Shown here one piece after another: positions 1 to 8,832 of a stretch of DNA of 64,000 nucleotides. Location of the stretch: NCBI GenBank assembly GCA_009783565.1, contig WRDF01000001.1, forward strand, positions 186,001-250,000. Direction: 5' to 3'. A program made the translations under genes and the position numbers. The stretch's first letter is position 1. Each line of letters opens with the position of its first letter. The stretch is from Rikenellaceae bacterium. GTDB taxonomy: Bacteria > Bacteroidota > Bacteroidia > Bacteroidales > Rikenellaceae. The notes beneath the pieces are model-generated. The model did no database searches. It was given only the letters and a program-made list of their open reading frames with translations, and was not told the DNA's origin.

Positions 1-846
1 GCCAACGCTTTTCTGCCCGAAAACACGATGATCGTCTATACGGAAGACCGTGACGGGCATCGCGTAGAGCAGTTCAGCGACGGGCGCGGACAGTTTCAGG
101 ATATGCAGGTAGTGGTTCTGATAGACGAAGGAAGTGCGTCATCGAGCGAAATTCTGGCCGGAGCGATTCAGGATAACGACCGTGGACTTATCATCGGCCG
201 CCGCTCATTCGGCAAGGGATTGGTGCAGGAGCAGGTACAATTTGCCGACGGTTCGGCCGTGAGGCTCACCATAGCGCGTTATTTCACGCCCACCGGACGC
301 TCGATCCAGAAACCGTATACCGGCGGTACGGACGACTATTATATGGAACTGTTCGAGCGATATATGCACCATGAATATTTTGTGGCCGACAGCATCCGTT
401 TTGCCGACAGCCTGCGGTTCACAACTCCGGGCGGGCGGACGGTCTTCGGCGGCGGGGGTATAATGCCCGACATTTTCGTGCCCTACGACACGACCTACGT
501 CAATAGTTTTTTCGTCTCCGTACTCGCACCGCCTGCCAACGTACTTTATCGCTTTGCGCTGCGCTATGCCGACGAGCATCGCACGCGGATAAATGCCGTG
601 CGTTCGGTCGCCGCGCTTAACGAGCTTTTGGATGCCGACACGGGATTATTAGACCGCTTTCTCGTTTTTGCGGCGAGCGGCGGTATCCGCCCGACCCGCG
701 AGGAGTTGGAGCAATCGCGGGAGATGCTGCTGGCGAGGTTGCGGGCACAGATCGGGCAATTTACGCCGCTGGACGATGTAGGGTATTACTCAAATATTTT
801 CCGCGCCGACAACACCGTCGCCCGCGCGTTGGAAGCGTTGCGGTAG
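1..846 (+). CDS. S41 family C-terminal processing peptidase, 3' part
   Basis: This is the C-terminal part of a tail-specific (CtpA/Prc-like) serine protease. The reading frame is open from base 1, so the gene starts upstream of the window and the ATG at 28 is internal. Two S41 signatures are visible: GSASSSE (about residues 44-50 of the visible part), which carries the nucleophilic Ser, and SFGKGLVQ about 27 residues later, which carries the catalytic Lys. A C-terminal region of about 150 residues follows, typical of Bacteroidota periplasmic S41 proteins that act on envelope proteins. PDZ domain and signal peptide would lie outside the window. A perfect 36-bp inverted repeat follows directly downstream. 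The family call is sure; the substrate is unknown. Confidence 0.93.
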   Translation, partial: ANAFLPENTMIVYTEDRDGHRVEQFSDGRGQFQDMQVVVLIDEGSASSSEILAGAIQDNDRGLIIGRRSFGKGLVQEQVQFADGSAVRLTIARYFTPTGRSIQKPYTGGTDDYYMELFERYMHHEYFVADSIRFADSLRFTTPGGRTVFGGGGIMPDIFVPYDTTYVNSFFVSVLAPPANVLYRFALRYADEHRTRINAVRSVAALNELLDADTGLLDRFLVFAASGGIRPTREELEQSREMLLARLRAQIGQFTPLDDVGYYSNIFRADNTVARALEALR

Positions 847-854
847 CACGCTCG

Positions 855-940
855 CGTCATTGCGAGGGCCGTATAGCCCGAAGCAATCCAACCGAAATAA
901 ACTGTGGATTGCTTCGGGCTATACGGCCCTCGCAATGACG
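855..940. repeat. Intergenic palindromic repeat, family A (copy 1)
   Basis: The arms at 855-890 and 905-940 are perfect 36-bp inverted complements around a 14-nt loop. Each arm begins with CGTCATTGCGAG and ends with GAAGCAATCCA. The same ends recur at 15538-15618, 17870-17955 and 51924-52001, with a variable middle. It lies between the S41 gene and the convergent methyltransferase gene, so it could also act as a bidirectional terminator. Confidence 0.9.
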
Positions 941-991
941 ATTAATCCGAGATTGCGGCTAGGAGGTCTTTAATTCGTGATTTTTAATTGG

Positions 992-1906
992 CTACCGGAC
1001 CATCCTGTAATAAACCCCTAACGGCAGGTTTTTCCCCGCACGGTCGGTGAAGTACAGTTCGCCGAATCGTTCGTCGCGCGCGATGCCGAACATCTGGCGC
1101 ACCGCTGTCTGCGCAATAAGCGGCGAAAGACCCATCGAGTAGAGATTCAGAACAAGGAACGAATCGACAGGCGAGAGCAGCGCGGCGCACAGTTCCAGCA
1201 TCTCGCCGATCTGCTGTTCCAGCACCCACCGCTCACCGTCGGGACCGCGTCCGTATGCCGGCGGGTCGAGGATTATTCCGTCGTAGATTTTGCCACGCCG
1301 TGCTTCACGCCGCACGAATTTCAATGCATCGTCTACGATCCATCGCGCACCGTCGAGACCGCTGCGCTCCATATTCTCACGCGCCCAACCTACGACCTGC
1401 TTTACCGAATCGACGTGCGTCACCTGCGCTCCGGCGGCGAGTGCGGCCAACGTCGCGCCACCTGTATAGGCAAATAGATTAAGTATCTGCGGCTTACGCC
1501 TCGTGCCCGCCATGTACGCCGTCATCTCACGGCAGCGGTCATAGATGAAATCCCAATTTGCGGCCTGCTCAGGGAACACGCCCACGTGCTTGAACGCCGT
1601 CAGCCCCAGTCGCATCTGTAATGCCATCTCCTTATAACGATAGCCTATCCACCACTGTCCGGGCATGTTCGGCGCAAGCGTCCATTCGCCGCGCTCGCCA
1701 TCGCCCGACCCGCGCGATTCACGTCTGAAAACCGCCGTCGCACCGCGCTCCCACTCCTCCTCAGGAAGGGTCTTGCGCCACACGGCCTGCGGCTCGGGAC
1801 GACGCGTCACCCACCGCCCCCAGCGCTCCAATTTCTCGTGATCGCCACAGTCTATAAGCTCATAATCATCCCATCCACAGGGAGTTAGCGCATCGAATTC
1901 TGTCAT
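992..1906 (-). CDS. Class I SAM-dependent RNA methyltransferase (RlmI-like)
   Basis: The protein of about 304 residues has a class I methyltransferase core. LNLFAYTGGATLAALAAGA is the SAM-binding loop (motif I), HVDSVKQVVGWARENMERSG is motif II, and ILDPPAYGRGP is a DPPA-type motif IV as in the RlmI/RlmK large-subunit rRNA cytosine methyltransferases and the Methyltrans_SAM family. The ATG at 1906 was chosen because it overlaps the stop of the upstream U32 gene in an ATGA arrangement; an in-frame upstream extension only overlaps U32 coding sequence. It is the last gene of the aroE-exonuclease-U32-methyltransferase series. rRNA as target is inferred from the family; the modified base cannot be read from the sequence. 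Confidence 0.85.
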   Translation of the reverse strand: MTEFDALTPCGWDDYELIDCGDHEKLERWGRWVTRRPEPQAVWRKTLPEEEWERGATAVFRRESRGSGDGERGEWTLAPNMPGQWWIGYRYKEMALQMRLGLTAFKHVGVFPEQAANWDFIYDRCREMTAYMAGTRRKPQILNLFAYTGGATLAALAAGAQVTHVDSVKQVVGWARENMERSGLDGARWIVDDALKFVRREARRGKIYDGIILDPPAYGRGPDGERWVLEQQIGEMLELCAALLSPVDSFLVLNLYSMGLSPLIAQTAVRQMFGIARDERFGELYFTDRAGKNLPLGVYYRMVR

Positions 1907-3744
1907 TTCGTATGTTCTTTTATAAGTCTCATCCGACATGCCGCGCAGTCGAATTCGAGACGGTAGACCATTCGCCCGCGATGTAGAAAAAGGTCGCCGT
2001 TCAGGCTCGGTCGCTCGCGCAGACATTCGCCCAGCTCGCGCCGCAGGCAGTAGGACGATGTCATTACGCACCGGCCGTCAAGCGACGAGCGCAGATCGAA
2101 CGCCTTATCGATATGCGTGACGCCATGTTCGCGATAAAATCGCTCGGCGAGGCTGTTCGTGACATTCGCCTCACCGCCCAGATGTGTCGAAGGATAGAGT
2201 ACGGCAAGGTTTTCGCGCGCCTGCGTCGAAGAACGGGACGGCGGGATGGAGAGTCTTGCCGCAAGCAACGCGTCCGTAGCCGTTCGCCGCATCTCATTTA
2301 TCGCCGAAACGGGCATGAACGGGAGCTCTCCTTCGTCGCGGATCGTGACGTTCCGTATGTCGAAAATCGTGTCACCGCTCTTCGACACCGCCGTGCGCAA
2401 CATTTCGCGCATTCTGGCCGGATCGCGCGCGGGTTCTGCGGACATCATGGCGCTTGCACAAATACTAACTCCCTCACTGTCAGCGAGACACAAGCTCACA
2501 AGCCCGTCACACGCCACCGTTATTTCGGCATCTGTGTCGATCCGCCGACGCACACGGCTTCGGCTCAACGTGTCGTCAAAAGCCTTGTTGTAGTTGCGGT
2601 GAATGGTCGCACCCACCGTGATACCGTCCATGCGTTCCGGCCACACCTCGCGCCCGCATACTTTGTTAATATACGTGCCGCACAGTTCGCCGTTAGCCAT
2701 AAAGCAGATGCCGTCGCCGGCACGCATGTCGGGCGCACCCGTTATCCGAAAACTCTCGCGTCCCGCCCACTCTATTTCTCCAAGCAGTTCGCCCATCGCT
2801 TTCGGGGTGTCGAATGACACCTGTCCGCGCCGACCGCCATCTAAAAACCATTCAGAACCGCCTCGCGTGAAACTCTGCGCAGGGTCAGGCACAAAATCGC
2901 AACAACCCTCACCCGCCGAAGTACGTCTAAACACTCCGCCGCTCGCGGCTATAAATCGGTCGAGTGCGGCACGGTAGTGCGCCACCACGTTTTTCACATA
3001 ACCGTCGTCTTTCAACCGCCCCTCTATCTTGAACGACGTTACGCCAGCCCCTATCAGGTCGCCGAGCCGCGCCGAGAGATCGAGGTCTAACGGCGAAAGC
3101 AAATACCTATTGTTCAGCACTTTCCGCCCGCCGCCATCAACAAGGTCATACGTCAGCCGACATGCCTGCATGCAGTCGCCGCGATTGCCGCTGCGCGTCG
3201 GCGACATCGTGCGGCTAAGATAGCATCGGCCGCTAAAACCCACACATATCGCACCGTGTACAAATGCTTCGAGTTCCACACCGTCCGCCGCCGCTCCGAT
3301 CTCGGCGATTTCGGCAAGCGTCAGTCCGCGCTCCAAGATCACACGCGAAAACCCCGCTTCCTGCAAAAATCGTACATGCTCCGGCGTGGCATTACACATC
3401 TGCGTCGATGCGTGAAACTCCACTCCATTTCCCAGCCCCATGCGCAAAAACGCCATATCCTGAACGATCAGCGCATCGACACCCGCCGTTATCAGTTCGC
3501 GCGCGACCCTCTCGGCCTCAGTGATTTCATCTTCGAAAACCAAAGTATTCAGCGCCGCATAAACCCTCACCCCGAACGGCCGTGCACACTCCACCAGCCG
3601 TCCCACATTCTCAACGCTGTTCGTTGCAGCCGCCCGCGCACCGAACGACGGACCACCCACATACAACGCATCCGCCCCGTAATCGACCGCCAACTTGCCG
3701 GCATCCAGCGTGCGCGCAGGTGATAACAACTCTAATTTTTTCAT
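1903..3744 (-). CDS. U32 family peptidase (TrhP/RlhA-like)
   Basis: The 613-residue protein opens with KLELLSPARTLDAGKLAVDYGADALYVG-type sequence (here KKLELLSPA then YGADALYVGG), the hallmark of the U32 family. The conserved block EAFVHGAICVGFSGRC followed by MSPTRSGNRGDCMQACR carries the Cys residues typical of this group. U32 proteins of this architecture (YegQ/TrhP, RlhA) are now linked to hydroxylation of tRNA or rRNA bases rather than collagen cleavage, and a C-terminal collagenase-like domain follows. Its ATG overlaps the stop of the exonuclease gene and its own stop overlaps the ATG of the RNA methyltransferase, so translation is coupled. That pairing supports an RNA-modification role; the peptidase name is only historical. 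Confidence 0.9.
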   Translation of the reverse strand: MKKLELLSPARTLDAGKLAVDYGADALYVGGPSFGARAAATNSVENVGRLVECARPFGVRVYAALNTLVFEDEITEAERVARELITAGVDALIVQDMAFLRMGLGNGVEFHASTQMCNATPEHVRFLQEAGFSRVILERGLTLAEIAEIGAAADGVELEAFVHGAICVGFSGRCYLSRTMSPTRSGNRGDCMQACRLTYDLVDGGGRKVLNNRYLLSPLDLDLSARLGDLIGAGVTSFKIEGRLKDDGYVKNVVAHYRAALDRFIAASGGVFRRTSAGEGCCDFVPDPAQSFTRGGSEWFLDGGRRGQVSFDTPKAMGELLGEIEWAGRESFRITGAPDMRAGDGICFMANGELCGTYINKVCGREVWPERMDGITVGATIHRNYNKAFDDTLSRSRVRRRIDTDAEITVACDGLVSLCLADSEGVSICASAMMSAEPARDPARMREMLRTAVSKSGDTIFDIRNVTIRDEGELPFMPVSAINEMRRTATDALLAARLSIPPSRSSTQARENLAVLYPSTHLGGEANVTNSLAERFYREHGVTHIDKAFDLRSSLDGRCVMTSSYCLRRELGECLRERPSLNGDLFLHRGRMVYRLEFDCAACRMRLIKEHTK

Positions 3745-4340
3745 TTCTCACAAATGCGGTTGGCCATCAGGCGGTCATAGATTTCAATACAAATCCATGC
3801 GTCGGTGGCGGCGTACATCTGTTGCGGCGGGGTGAGTTCGGCGGCCTCCCAGTTGCTGAGGCGCTGGGCTTTCGAGACGCGCAAACCGAGCACTATGGCG
3901 GCCATTTTGCGCACGCTCTTTTCAGCGATTCCCCATTCGGACATCATGCTCTGCAAGTCTATGAACCCGTCGTGGCGGAAGCGGCGCAGCTTTTGCAGGG
4001 CACGCAGGTCTAGGACGACATCTGCACCGACTTTGAGAATCTCAGGGTTTTCAAGAATTTTCGTCACCGCCTTGTCAAGACGTAACTTACTGAGCCTTAT
4101 AAGATAACACCGCTCTTGGGTGGAGAGTTGCAGCAACGCCACACGATGCACCACGCCTGCCTTGAATGACGGCCGCGTCTCGGTGTCGAAACCGATTATG
4201 CTTTGCACGCGCAGGTATTCACACGCTGCGGCAAGCGCCTGTTCGTCTTCGACCACGATAATACGCCCGCCGAACGCGGCCGGAGGCATCTCCGAGAGTT
4301 CGTCATTGGTTATGGTCGATGCGAAACGGCGGTTCTTCAT
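3741..4340 (-). CDS. 3'-5' exonuclease, DEDD superfamily (RNase D-like domain)
   Basis: A single DEDD exonuclease domain of about 200 residues. Motif I is IIGFDTETRPSF (Asp and Glu metal ligands), motif II lies around KVGADVVLDLRALQ, and motif III is YAATDAWICIEIYDRL (YxxxD type, DEDDy). This is the usual short Bacteroidota 3'-5' exonuclease without HRDC domains. The start at 4340 gives MKNRRFAS and sits 14 nt after the aroE stop; an ATG at 4373 (MTVYFDNF) overlapping aroE is the alternative. The stop overlaps the U32 start (ATGA). RNA is a likely substrate by analogy with RNase D; not proven. Confidence 0.9.
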   Translation of the reverse strand: MKNRRFASTITNDELSEMPPAAFGGRIIVVEDEQALAAACEYLRVQSIIGFDTETRPSFKAGVVHRVALLQLSTQERCYLIRLSKLRLDKAVTKILENPEILKVGADVVLDLRALQKLRRFRHDGFIDLQSMMSEWGIAEKSVRKMAAIVLGLRVSKAQRLSNWEAAELTPPQQMYAATDAWICIEIYDRLMANRICEK

Positions 4341-4353
4341 ATTCCGCACAAAG

Positions 4354-5124
4354 TTATCGAAATAAACTGTCATTCCTCCAAATCCTCCACGAGAGTTCGG
4401 CCTGCCGCACAAGCATTCCGTAGCCGCCGACCACTAGCGCGCCATGAGCAGTGCCGAGTCGCATGAATTCCGTGATCGGAGGATTGTATGTAAGGTCAAA
4501 AAGCAGATGGCGGGCAGTTAAATACGTATACGGAATCGGAGGCGCGCCATTCACGTCGGGAAACATCCCCAACGGGGTGGTATTTATGATAATACGATGA
4601 CTGTCAATCAGTTCCGGCGTAAAGTCGTCGTATGAAATATGCCCCGCCCCGCGCTCTCGCGAGACTATAATATAAGGTATATCGAGACTGCGCAACGCCC
4701 ATGCCACTGCTTTCGATGCGCCGCCGCTGCCGAGAATACACGCACCTGACTTCGATTCTCCCTCACCCAATACCTCGCGCAACTCGACGGCGAAAGCAGG
4801 AGCGTCGGTGTTATAGCCAGTTAGCGAACCGTCATGCTCCACTGTAACGCAATTTACCGCTCCGACCTGCCGCGCCGTCGGGTCGAGCCGCGCCAGTAGC
4901 GGAATAATGCGTTCTTTATAGGGTATGGTTACGTTGAATCCGCGCAATTCGGGATGCGCCGCAAGCAGTTCGGGTAATCCACTTTCGAGATTTTCGATCG
5001 GGAAAAGTTCATAAGACGCATCGACGATGTCTTTCGCAGCAAACTTTTCGGCAAAATACGCAGCCGAAAACGAATGTTCCAATGGAAATCCGATCAGTCC
5101 GTATAATGCGCGGCAACTATTCAT
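4354..5124 (-). CDS. aroE: Shikimate dehydrogenase
   Basis: Reduces 3-dehydroshikimate to shikimate with NADPH in the common aromatic pathway. The 256-residue protein has the N-terminal substrate signature YGLIGFPLEHSFSAAYF, the catalytic Lys in GFNVTIPYKERI, the Asp-containing NTDAPAF block, and the nucleotide loop ILGSGGASKAVAWAL. The C-terminal DLTYNPPITEF motif is also present. It is the first gene of a four-gene minus-strand operon. A TACCTTTG -7 box at 5129-5136 (read on the minus strand) ends only 4 nt before the ATG, so the mRNA may have almost no leader. Confidence 0.96.
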   Translation of the reverse strand: MNSCRALYGLIGFPLEHSFSAAYFAEKFAAKDIVDASYELFPIENLESGLPELLAAHPELRGFNVTIPYKERIIPLLARLDPTARQVGAVNCVTVEHDGSLTGYNTDAPAFAVELREVLGEGESKSGACILGSGGASKAVAWALRSLDIPYIIVSRERGAGHISYDDFTPELIDSHRIIINTTPLGMFPDVNGAPPIPYTYLTARHLLFDLTYNPPITEFMRLGTAHGALVVGGYGMLVRQAELSWRIWRNDSLFR

Positions 5125-5128
5125 AGAA

Positions 5129-5136
5129 CAAAGGTA
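5129..5136 (-). promoter_or_regulatory. Bacteroidota -7 box of aroE operon
   Basis: Minus-strand TACCTTTG fits the TAnnTTTG consensus of the Bacteroidota housekeeping sigma factor. It lies 4 nt upstream of the aroE ATG. A -33 TTG is not obvious. Confidence 0.6.
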
Positions 5137-5197
5137 GAAACTTTATAGAAATCGAAAATGTCCGCAACAAAATTATAGAACTTTCGTTTTATATTTT

Positions 5198-5205
5198 TAA
5201 CTTTG
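5198..5205 (+). promoter_or_regulatory. Bacteroidota -7 box of the TlpA-like gene at 5246
   Basis: TAACTTTG matches TAnnTTTG, 40 nt upstream of the ATG at 5246. It gives a divergent arrangement with the aroE promoter. Confidence 0.6.
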
Positions 5206-5245
5206 TCCTATAACACCTGAAAAACAAACTTAATCCCGACCTCAA

Positions 5246-6604
5246 ATGAAAAAATTTATTCTGACAGCGATGCTCAGCCTGTTCACGGGCAGCCTCGTTT
5301 TCGGGCAAATGAGCACCGTCAGCGGCAATATCAACGTGGAGCGTGCAGGGCGTGAAATATCATTGTTCCTCATCGAGGACGGGGCGAACAAACCGATCTC
5401 GACAACCGTCATAGCCGAAGACGGCAGCTATGGTTTTCTGTTCCGCCCGCCCTATGAAGGATTCTTCATGGTCGGCGAGGACAATTTCATGTTTCCTACT
5501 GCTCCGGTCTGGCTTAAACCAGGCGATAATGCCCGCATCGATTTCGTATGGACGTCGGATAAATTGGAAATCAACTTACGCGAGACAGAGAACACTCCTG
5601 AGAATATCGTGCTGGGGCGATGGCTTAAACTGTCGGAGAATACACGGATAATGTCTTTGCATTGGCAAGGCGGCGCGGGAGGACGATACACCTACGAAGA
5701 ATTTTTTCCCGCGCTGGACCTGTTACTGCAAGAGCGTGACAAATTCAGAGAAAGTATCAGCACGCCCAATCCGCGCTTTAACAAGGCGATGAATGAGTTC
5801 ATCGACCTTAATACCGAGTTTATCGCAACGCACTTCATATTCACACCGCGAAGGATACACCCTTCGCCGGAGCAGATGCATCCGTTCATAAGCGACATGG
5901 TCGTCGCGGGGCGATTTGCCGACAATAGCGTGCTGCAAATGCCTTGGGGAGCGCGCTCCATATCGATGTACGTCAACAATGCGATGGGGCGCGACAGAAG
6001 GAACAGCACCGAGACCTTTCTTCTGACCGACGAGCTGCGCGGCGTATACTTTCTGCCCCGGATCACCGGCGCAAGAGATTATGCCGGATTTCTCACAGCA
6101 ATGGAGACTTACGGCAGGTATTTCGTAACGCCCGCGATGAAAAGAACGGTAGAAGAGACCAGTGCGCGCCTCTACGACACAAGGCCGGGCGGTGTGGCTG
6201 CGAATTTCACTTATCCCGATGCCGACGGCAACATGGTGTCGTTGAGCGATTTTTTAGGCAAGGTAGTTCTGGTGGACGTATGGGCAACGTGGTGCGGCCC
6301 TTGCAGAGCGGAATTTCCGGCGCTGCGGGAGTTGGAGAAGGCGATGCACGGCAAGGATGTGGTTTTCCTTGGCGTGTCGGTTGACGAAGAGAAAGATTTC
6401 GAGAAATGGAAACAAATGGTTATCAACGAGCAGCTGGGTGGCGTTCAGCTCTTTGCCAGCGGTTGGACCCAGATCACTACGGACTATAAGATCACCGGAA
6501 TTCCGCGTTTCATGCTGTTCGACAAGGAAGGTCGGATTATCTCGGTCAGTGCGCCACGTCCATCTAGCCCTGAACTTAAAGACCTGATCGAAAGGCATCT
6601 ATAA
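5246..6604 (+). CDS. TlpA-family thiol-disulfide oxidoreductase with N-terminal DUF4369-like domain
   Basis: A 452-residue secreted protein: signal peptide (MKKFILTAMLSLFTGSLVFG), an N-terminal beta-rich region resembling DUF4369 (about 22-120), a helical middle, and a C-terminal thioredoxin fold (about 310-452). The active site is WATWCGPCRAEF, and the cis-Pro loop is ITGIPRFMLF. Members work in the periplasm, resolving or transferring thiols; many are found beside import loci or stress genes in Bacteroidota. It stands alone between divergent aroE and convergent dnaG. The partner is unknown. Its stop is followed at once by the palindrome ACACACGCGTGT described among the findings. Confidence 0.9.
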   Translation: MKKFILTAMLSLFTGSLVFGQMSTVSGNINVERAGREISLFLIEDGANKPISTTVIAEDGSYGFLFRPPYEGFFMVGEDNFMFPTAPVWLKPGDNARIDFVWTSDKLEINLRETENTPENIVLGRWLKLSENTRIMSLHWQGGAGGRYTYEEFFPALDLLLQERDKFRESISTPNPRFNKAMNEFIDLNTEFIATHFIFTPRRIHPSPEQMHPFISDMVVAGRFADNSVLQMPWGARSISMYVNNAMGRDRRNSTETFLLTDELRGVYFLPRITGARDYAGFLTAMETYGRYFVTPAMKRTVEETSARLYDTRPGGVAANFTYPDADGNMVSLSDFLGKVVLVDVWATWCGPCRAEFPALRELEKAMHGKDVVFLGVSVDEEKDFEKWKQMVINEQLGGVQLFASGWTQITTDYKITGIPRFMLFDKEGRIISVSAPRPSSPELKDLIERHL

Positions 6605-6657
6605 CACACGCGTGTACCTTACGGTTTTGTCATTGCAGGTCAAGTCCGCAATGATAA

Positions 6658-8733
6658 TCATAAAATCAACCTCGAAAGTTTTCGGGCAATGGTCATGCGC
6701 TCTTTATTGAGCGCGGCGATGCGGTAGGTGACATCGGCAAGCGCCTCGTCGGAGAGCGCCTCGTCGCGCAACTGCTGCTTCAAGGTGTCGATTATCGCCT
6801 CGATAGCTTTCGATTTATAGAGGATCACGAGGCGCGGCACGGTGTCGGAAAGGCGGTCGGCCTCGCTTGTCACAACGATGTCATGCTTCTCCCAGAGCTT
6901 GCTCACCACATAATTTTCGTCGTCGGTGAGGATATCCACCGCCGCGTTACACACCTCCGGGTCGGGATGGTTAATGAAATGGTGCAGACCGATTTGGGGT
7001 AACGGCGGCGGCGCGCCGTCGTCCGACCGGCGCATCTGATGCTCGTACTCGCCGCGTGCCCTGCGCTCCTCATCGGCTTCGAGTTCGGCCATACGCTTCT
7101 CGTACAGCTCTATATAACTGTCGTACAGCGATTTATACCGCATGTTCTGTAACACCAGACCGTTGGCGTCCAGGTCGTTTATGATGATCGCCGCAACGTT
7201 GAGCGACACCATGTTGCGCCCTTCTTTGTAGTCGAAATACCGGTCGCCGTATTTTATCAGGTACTTGACCAGTTCTTTTTCGAGTTCATCCATGCTGCTG
7301 CCGCCCGTTATGCCGCGTGAGGCCGCAGCAGCAGTTTCGGAAGAACTCTCCCCGCTTTCAGAAAAACACTCCGCACGCCGCAACTCCTGCTGCGAGCGTA
7401 TGAACTCCCGCGTCTGGCGGTCGCTGCCGTGCGAGATGCGTTTACGCGCCACCTCGCCCGCCACCAACTGCTGTTCGACATCGAGCGTCACCGCTGTTTC
7501 CCGAATGTAGAGCGAGCGCACTATCGGGTCGGGTATCTCGGCGATCGACGCAACGATGTCGGTCACTACCTCCGCACGCCGCAGCGGATCGCGCCCCGCA
7601 CCTACGAGCAGTGCGCGCGTCTTGAACGCGATGAAATCCTCTTCGCTAGCCTCGATGTATTCGCGAACCTCCGCCCCGCCCCGTCCTCGCGCAAACGAAT
7701 CGGGGTCTTCGCCCTCCGGCAACGGCACGACGCGCACGTTCAGCCCCTCGCGCAGAATCATGTCGATGCCGCGCAACGATGCCGCCACGCCCGCCGCATC
7801 GCCGTCGTAAATAACCGTAATGTTCTTCGTAAAGCGCGCTATGAGCCTGATTTGCTCGGTGGTGAGCGACGTTCCGCTCGATGCCACGACGTTTTCGACC
7901 CCCGCCTGATACATAGAAATCACATCCGTATACCCCTCCACGAGTATACACCGGTCCTGTTGCGCCATCGCTTTCTTGGCGAAAAACAGGCCGTACAACA
8001 CATTGCTCTTGTGATATATCTCGCTCTCCGGCGAATTCACGTACTTCGCCGTGCGTTTGTCGCTGCGCATCGTGCGCCCGCCGAACGCCGTCACGCGGCC
8101 GCTTACCGAGTGTATGGGAAACATCACGCGCCCGAAGAACCTGTCGTACAACCGCCCGTCGTCGCGCCTCACCGTAAGCCCCGTACCGACCAGGAACTCC
8201 TCGCGGTAACCCGCTCCCAGTGCCGCTTTCGTCATCGCTTCGCCCGACGCAGGGCAATACCCCAGCCCGAACTTTTTTATGATCTCATCCGTAAACCCGC
8301 GTCCGCGAAAATAGCTTAGAGCCACGCTGCGCCCCTCGTCAGAGTCCGTCATCTGCTGCTCGAACCATTCCGCCGCCCATCTGCTCACGATGAGCATACT
8401 CTCGCGGTCGTCGTTGCGCCGCGTCTCTTCGGGCGACAGTTCGCGCTCTTCGACCTCGATGCCGTATTTGCGCGCGACATATTTCAGGGCTTCGGGGTAT
8501 GTCATCCCCTCGTGTTCCATTACGAACGTCACGGCGTTGCCACCCTTGCCACATCCGAAACATTTGAATAGCCCCTTGGTAGGCGACACGACGAACGACG
8601 GCGTTTTTTCACTGTGGAACGGGCAACAGGCCTGATAATTCACTCCCTTTTTTTTCAAGGTGACAAAATCGCCCACTATCTCGACGACGTTCGCCGCCGA
8701 GTATATCCTGTCCACTGTCGCTTTGTCGATCAT
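6658..8733 (-). CDS. dnaG: DNA primase
   Basis: Synthesises RNA primers at the replication fork. The 691-residue protein has an N-terminal CHC2-type zinc finger (CPFH ... FKCFGCGKGG, about residues 40-66), the RNA polymerase-like core, and a Toprim domain with ILVEGYTDVISM and VYDGDAAGVAASLRG acidic motifs. A C-terminal DnaB-interaction region follows. The start at 8733 gives MIDKATVDRIY, the normal DnaG start; the open frame upstream to 8796 runs through a terminator hairpin and is not coding. It is convergent with the TlpA gene at 5246-6604. Confidence 0.97.
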   Translation of the reverse strand: MIDKATVDRIYSAANVVEIVGDFVTLKKKGVNYQACCPFHSEKTPSFVVSPTKGLFKCFGCGKGGNAVTFVMEHEGMTYPEALKYVARKYGIEVEERELSPEETRRNDDRESMLIVSRWAAEWFEQQMTDSDEGRSVALSYFRGRGFTDEIIKKFGLGYCPASGEAMTKAALGAGYREEFLVGTGLTVRRDDGRLYDRFFGRVMFPIHSVSGRVTAFGGRTMRSDKRTAKYVNSPESEIYHKSNVLYGLFFAKKAMAQQDRCILVEGYTDVISMYQAGVENVVASSGTSLTTEQIRLIARFTKNITVIYDGDAAGVAASLRGIDMILREGLNVRVVPLPEGEDPDSFARGRGGAEVREYIEASEEDFIAFKTRALLVGAGRDPLRRAEVVTDIVASIAEIPDPIVRSLYIRETAVTLDVEQQLVAGEVARKRISHGSDRQTREFIRSQQELRRAECFSESGESSSETAAAASRGITGGSSMDELEKELVKYLIKYGDRYFDYKEGRNMVSLNVAAIIINDLDANGLVLQNMRYKSLYDSYIELYEKRMAELEADEERRARGEYEHQMRRSDDGAPPPLPQIGLHHFINHPDPEVCNAAVDILTDDENYVVSKLWEKHDIVVTSEADRLSDTVPRLVILYKSKAIEAIIDTLKQQLRDEALSDEALADVTYRIAALNKERMTIARKLSRLIL

Positions 8734-8782
8734 TTGTTTTGCGCGATAAGAATGTAAAGATAATACATTTCTTAAAAACAAA

Positions 8783-8806
8783 AGCGGGGAGTGCACACTC
8801 TCCGCT
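8783..8806 (-). terminator. Intrinsic terminator of the beta-propeller gene
   Basis: On the minus strand an 11-bp stem (arms 8783-8793 and 8796-8806, one G-T pair) is followed by a T-rich run. The same stem sequence recurs after the two CBM14 genes at 10662 and 11320. Confidence 0.75.
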
Positions 8807-8832
8807 TTCCGTTTTTACAAATTTTCGGGAAT

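Noticed and set aside
992-2071. Longer form of the RNA methyltransferase starting at 2071
   Set aside because: The extra residues overlap U32 coding sequence; the ATG overlapping the U32 stop at 1906 fits coupled translation.
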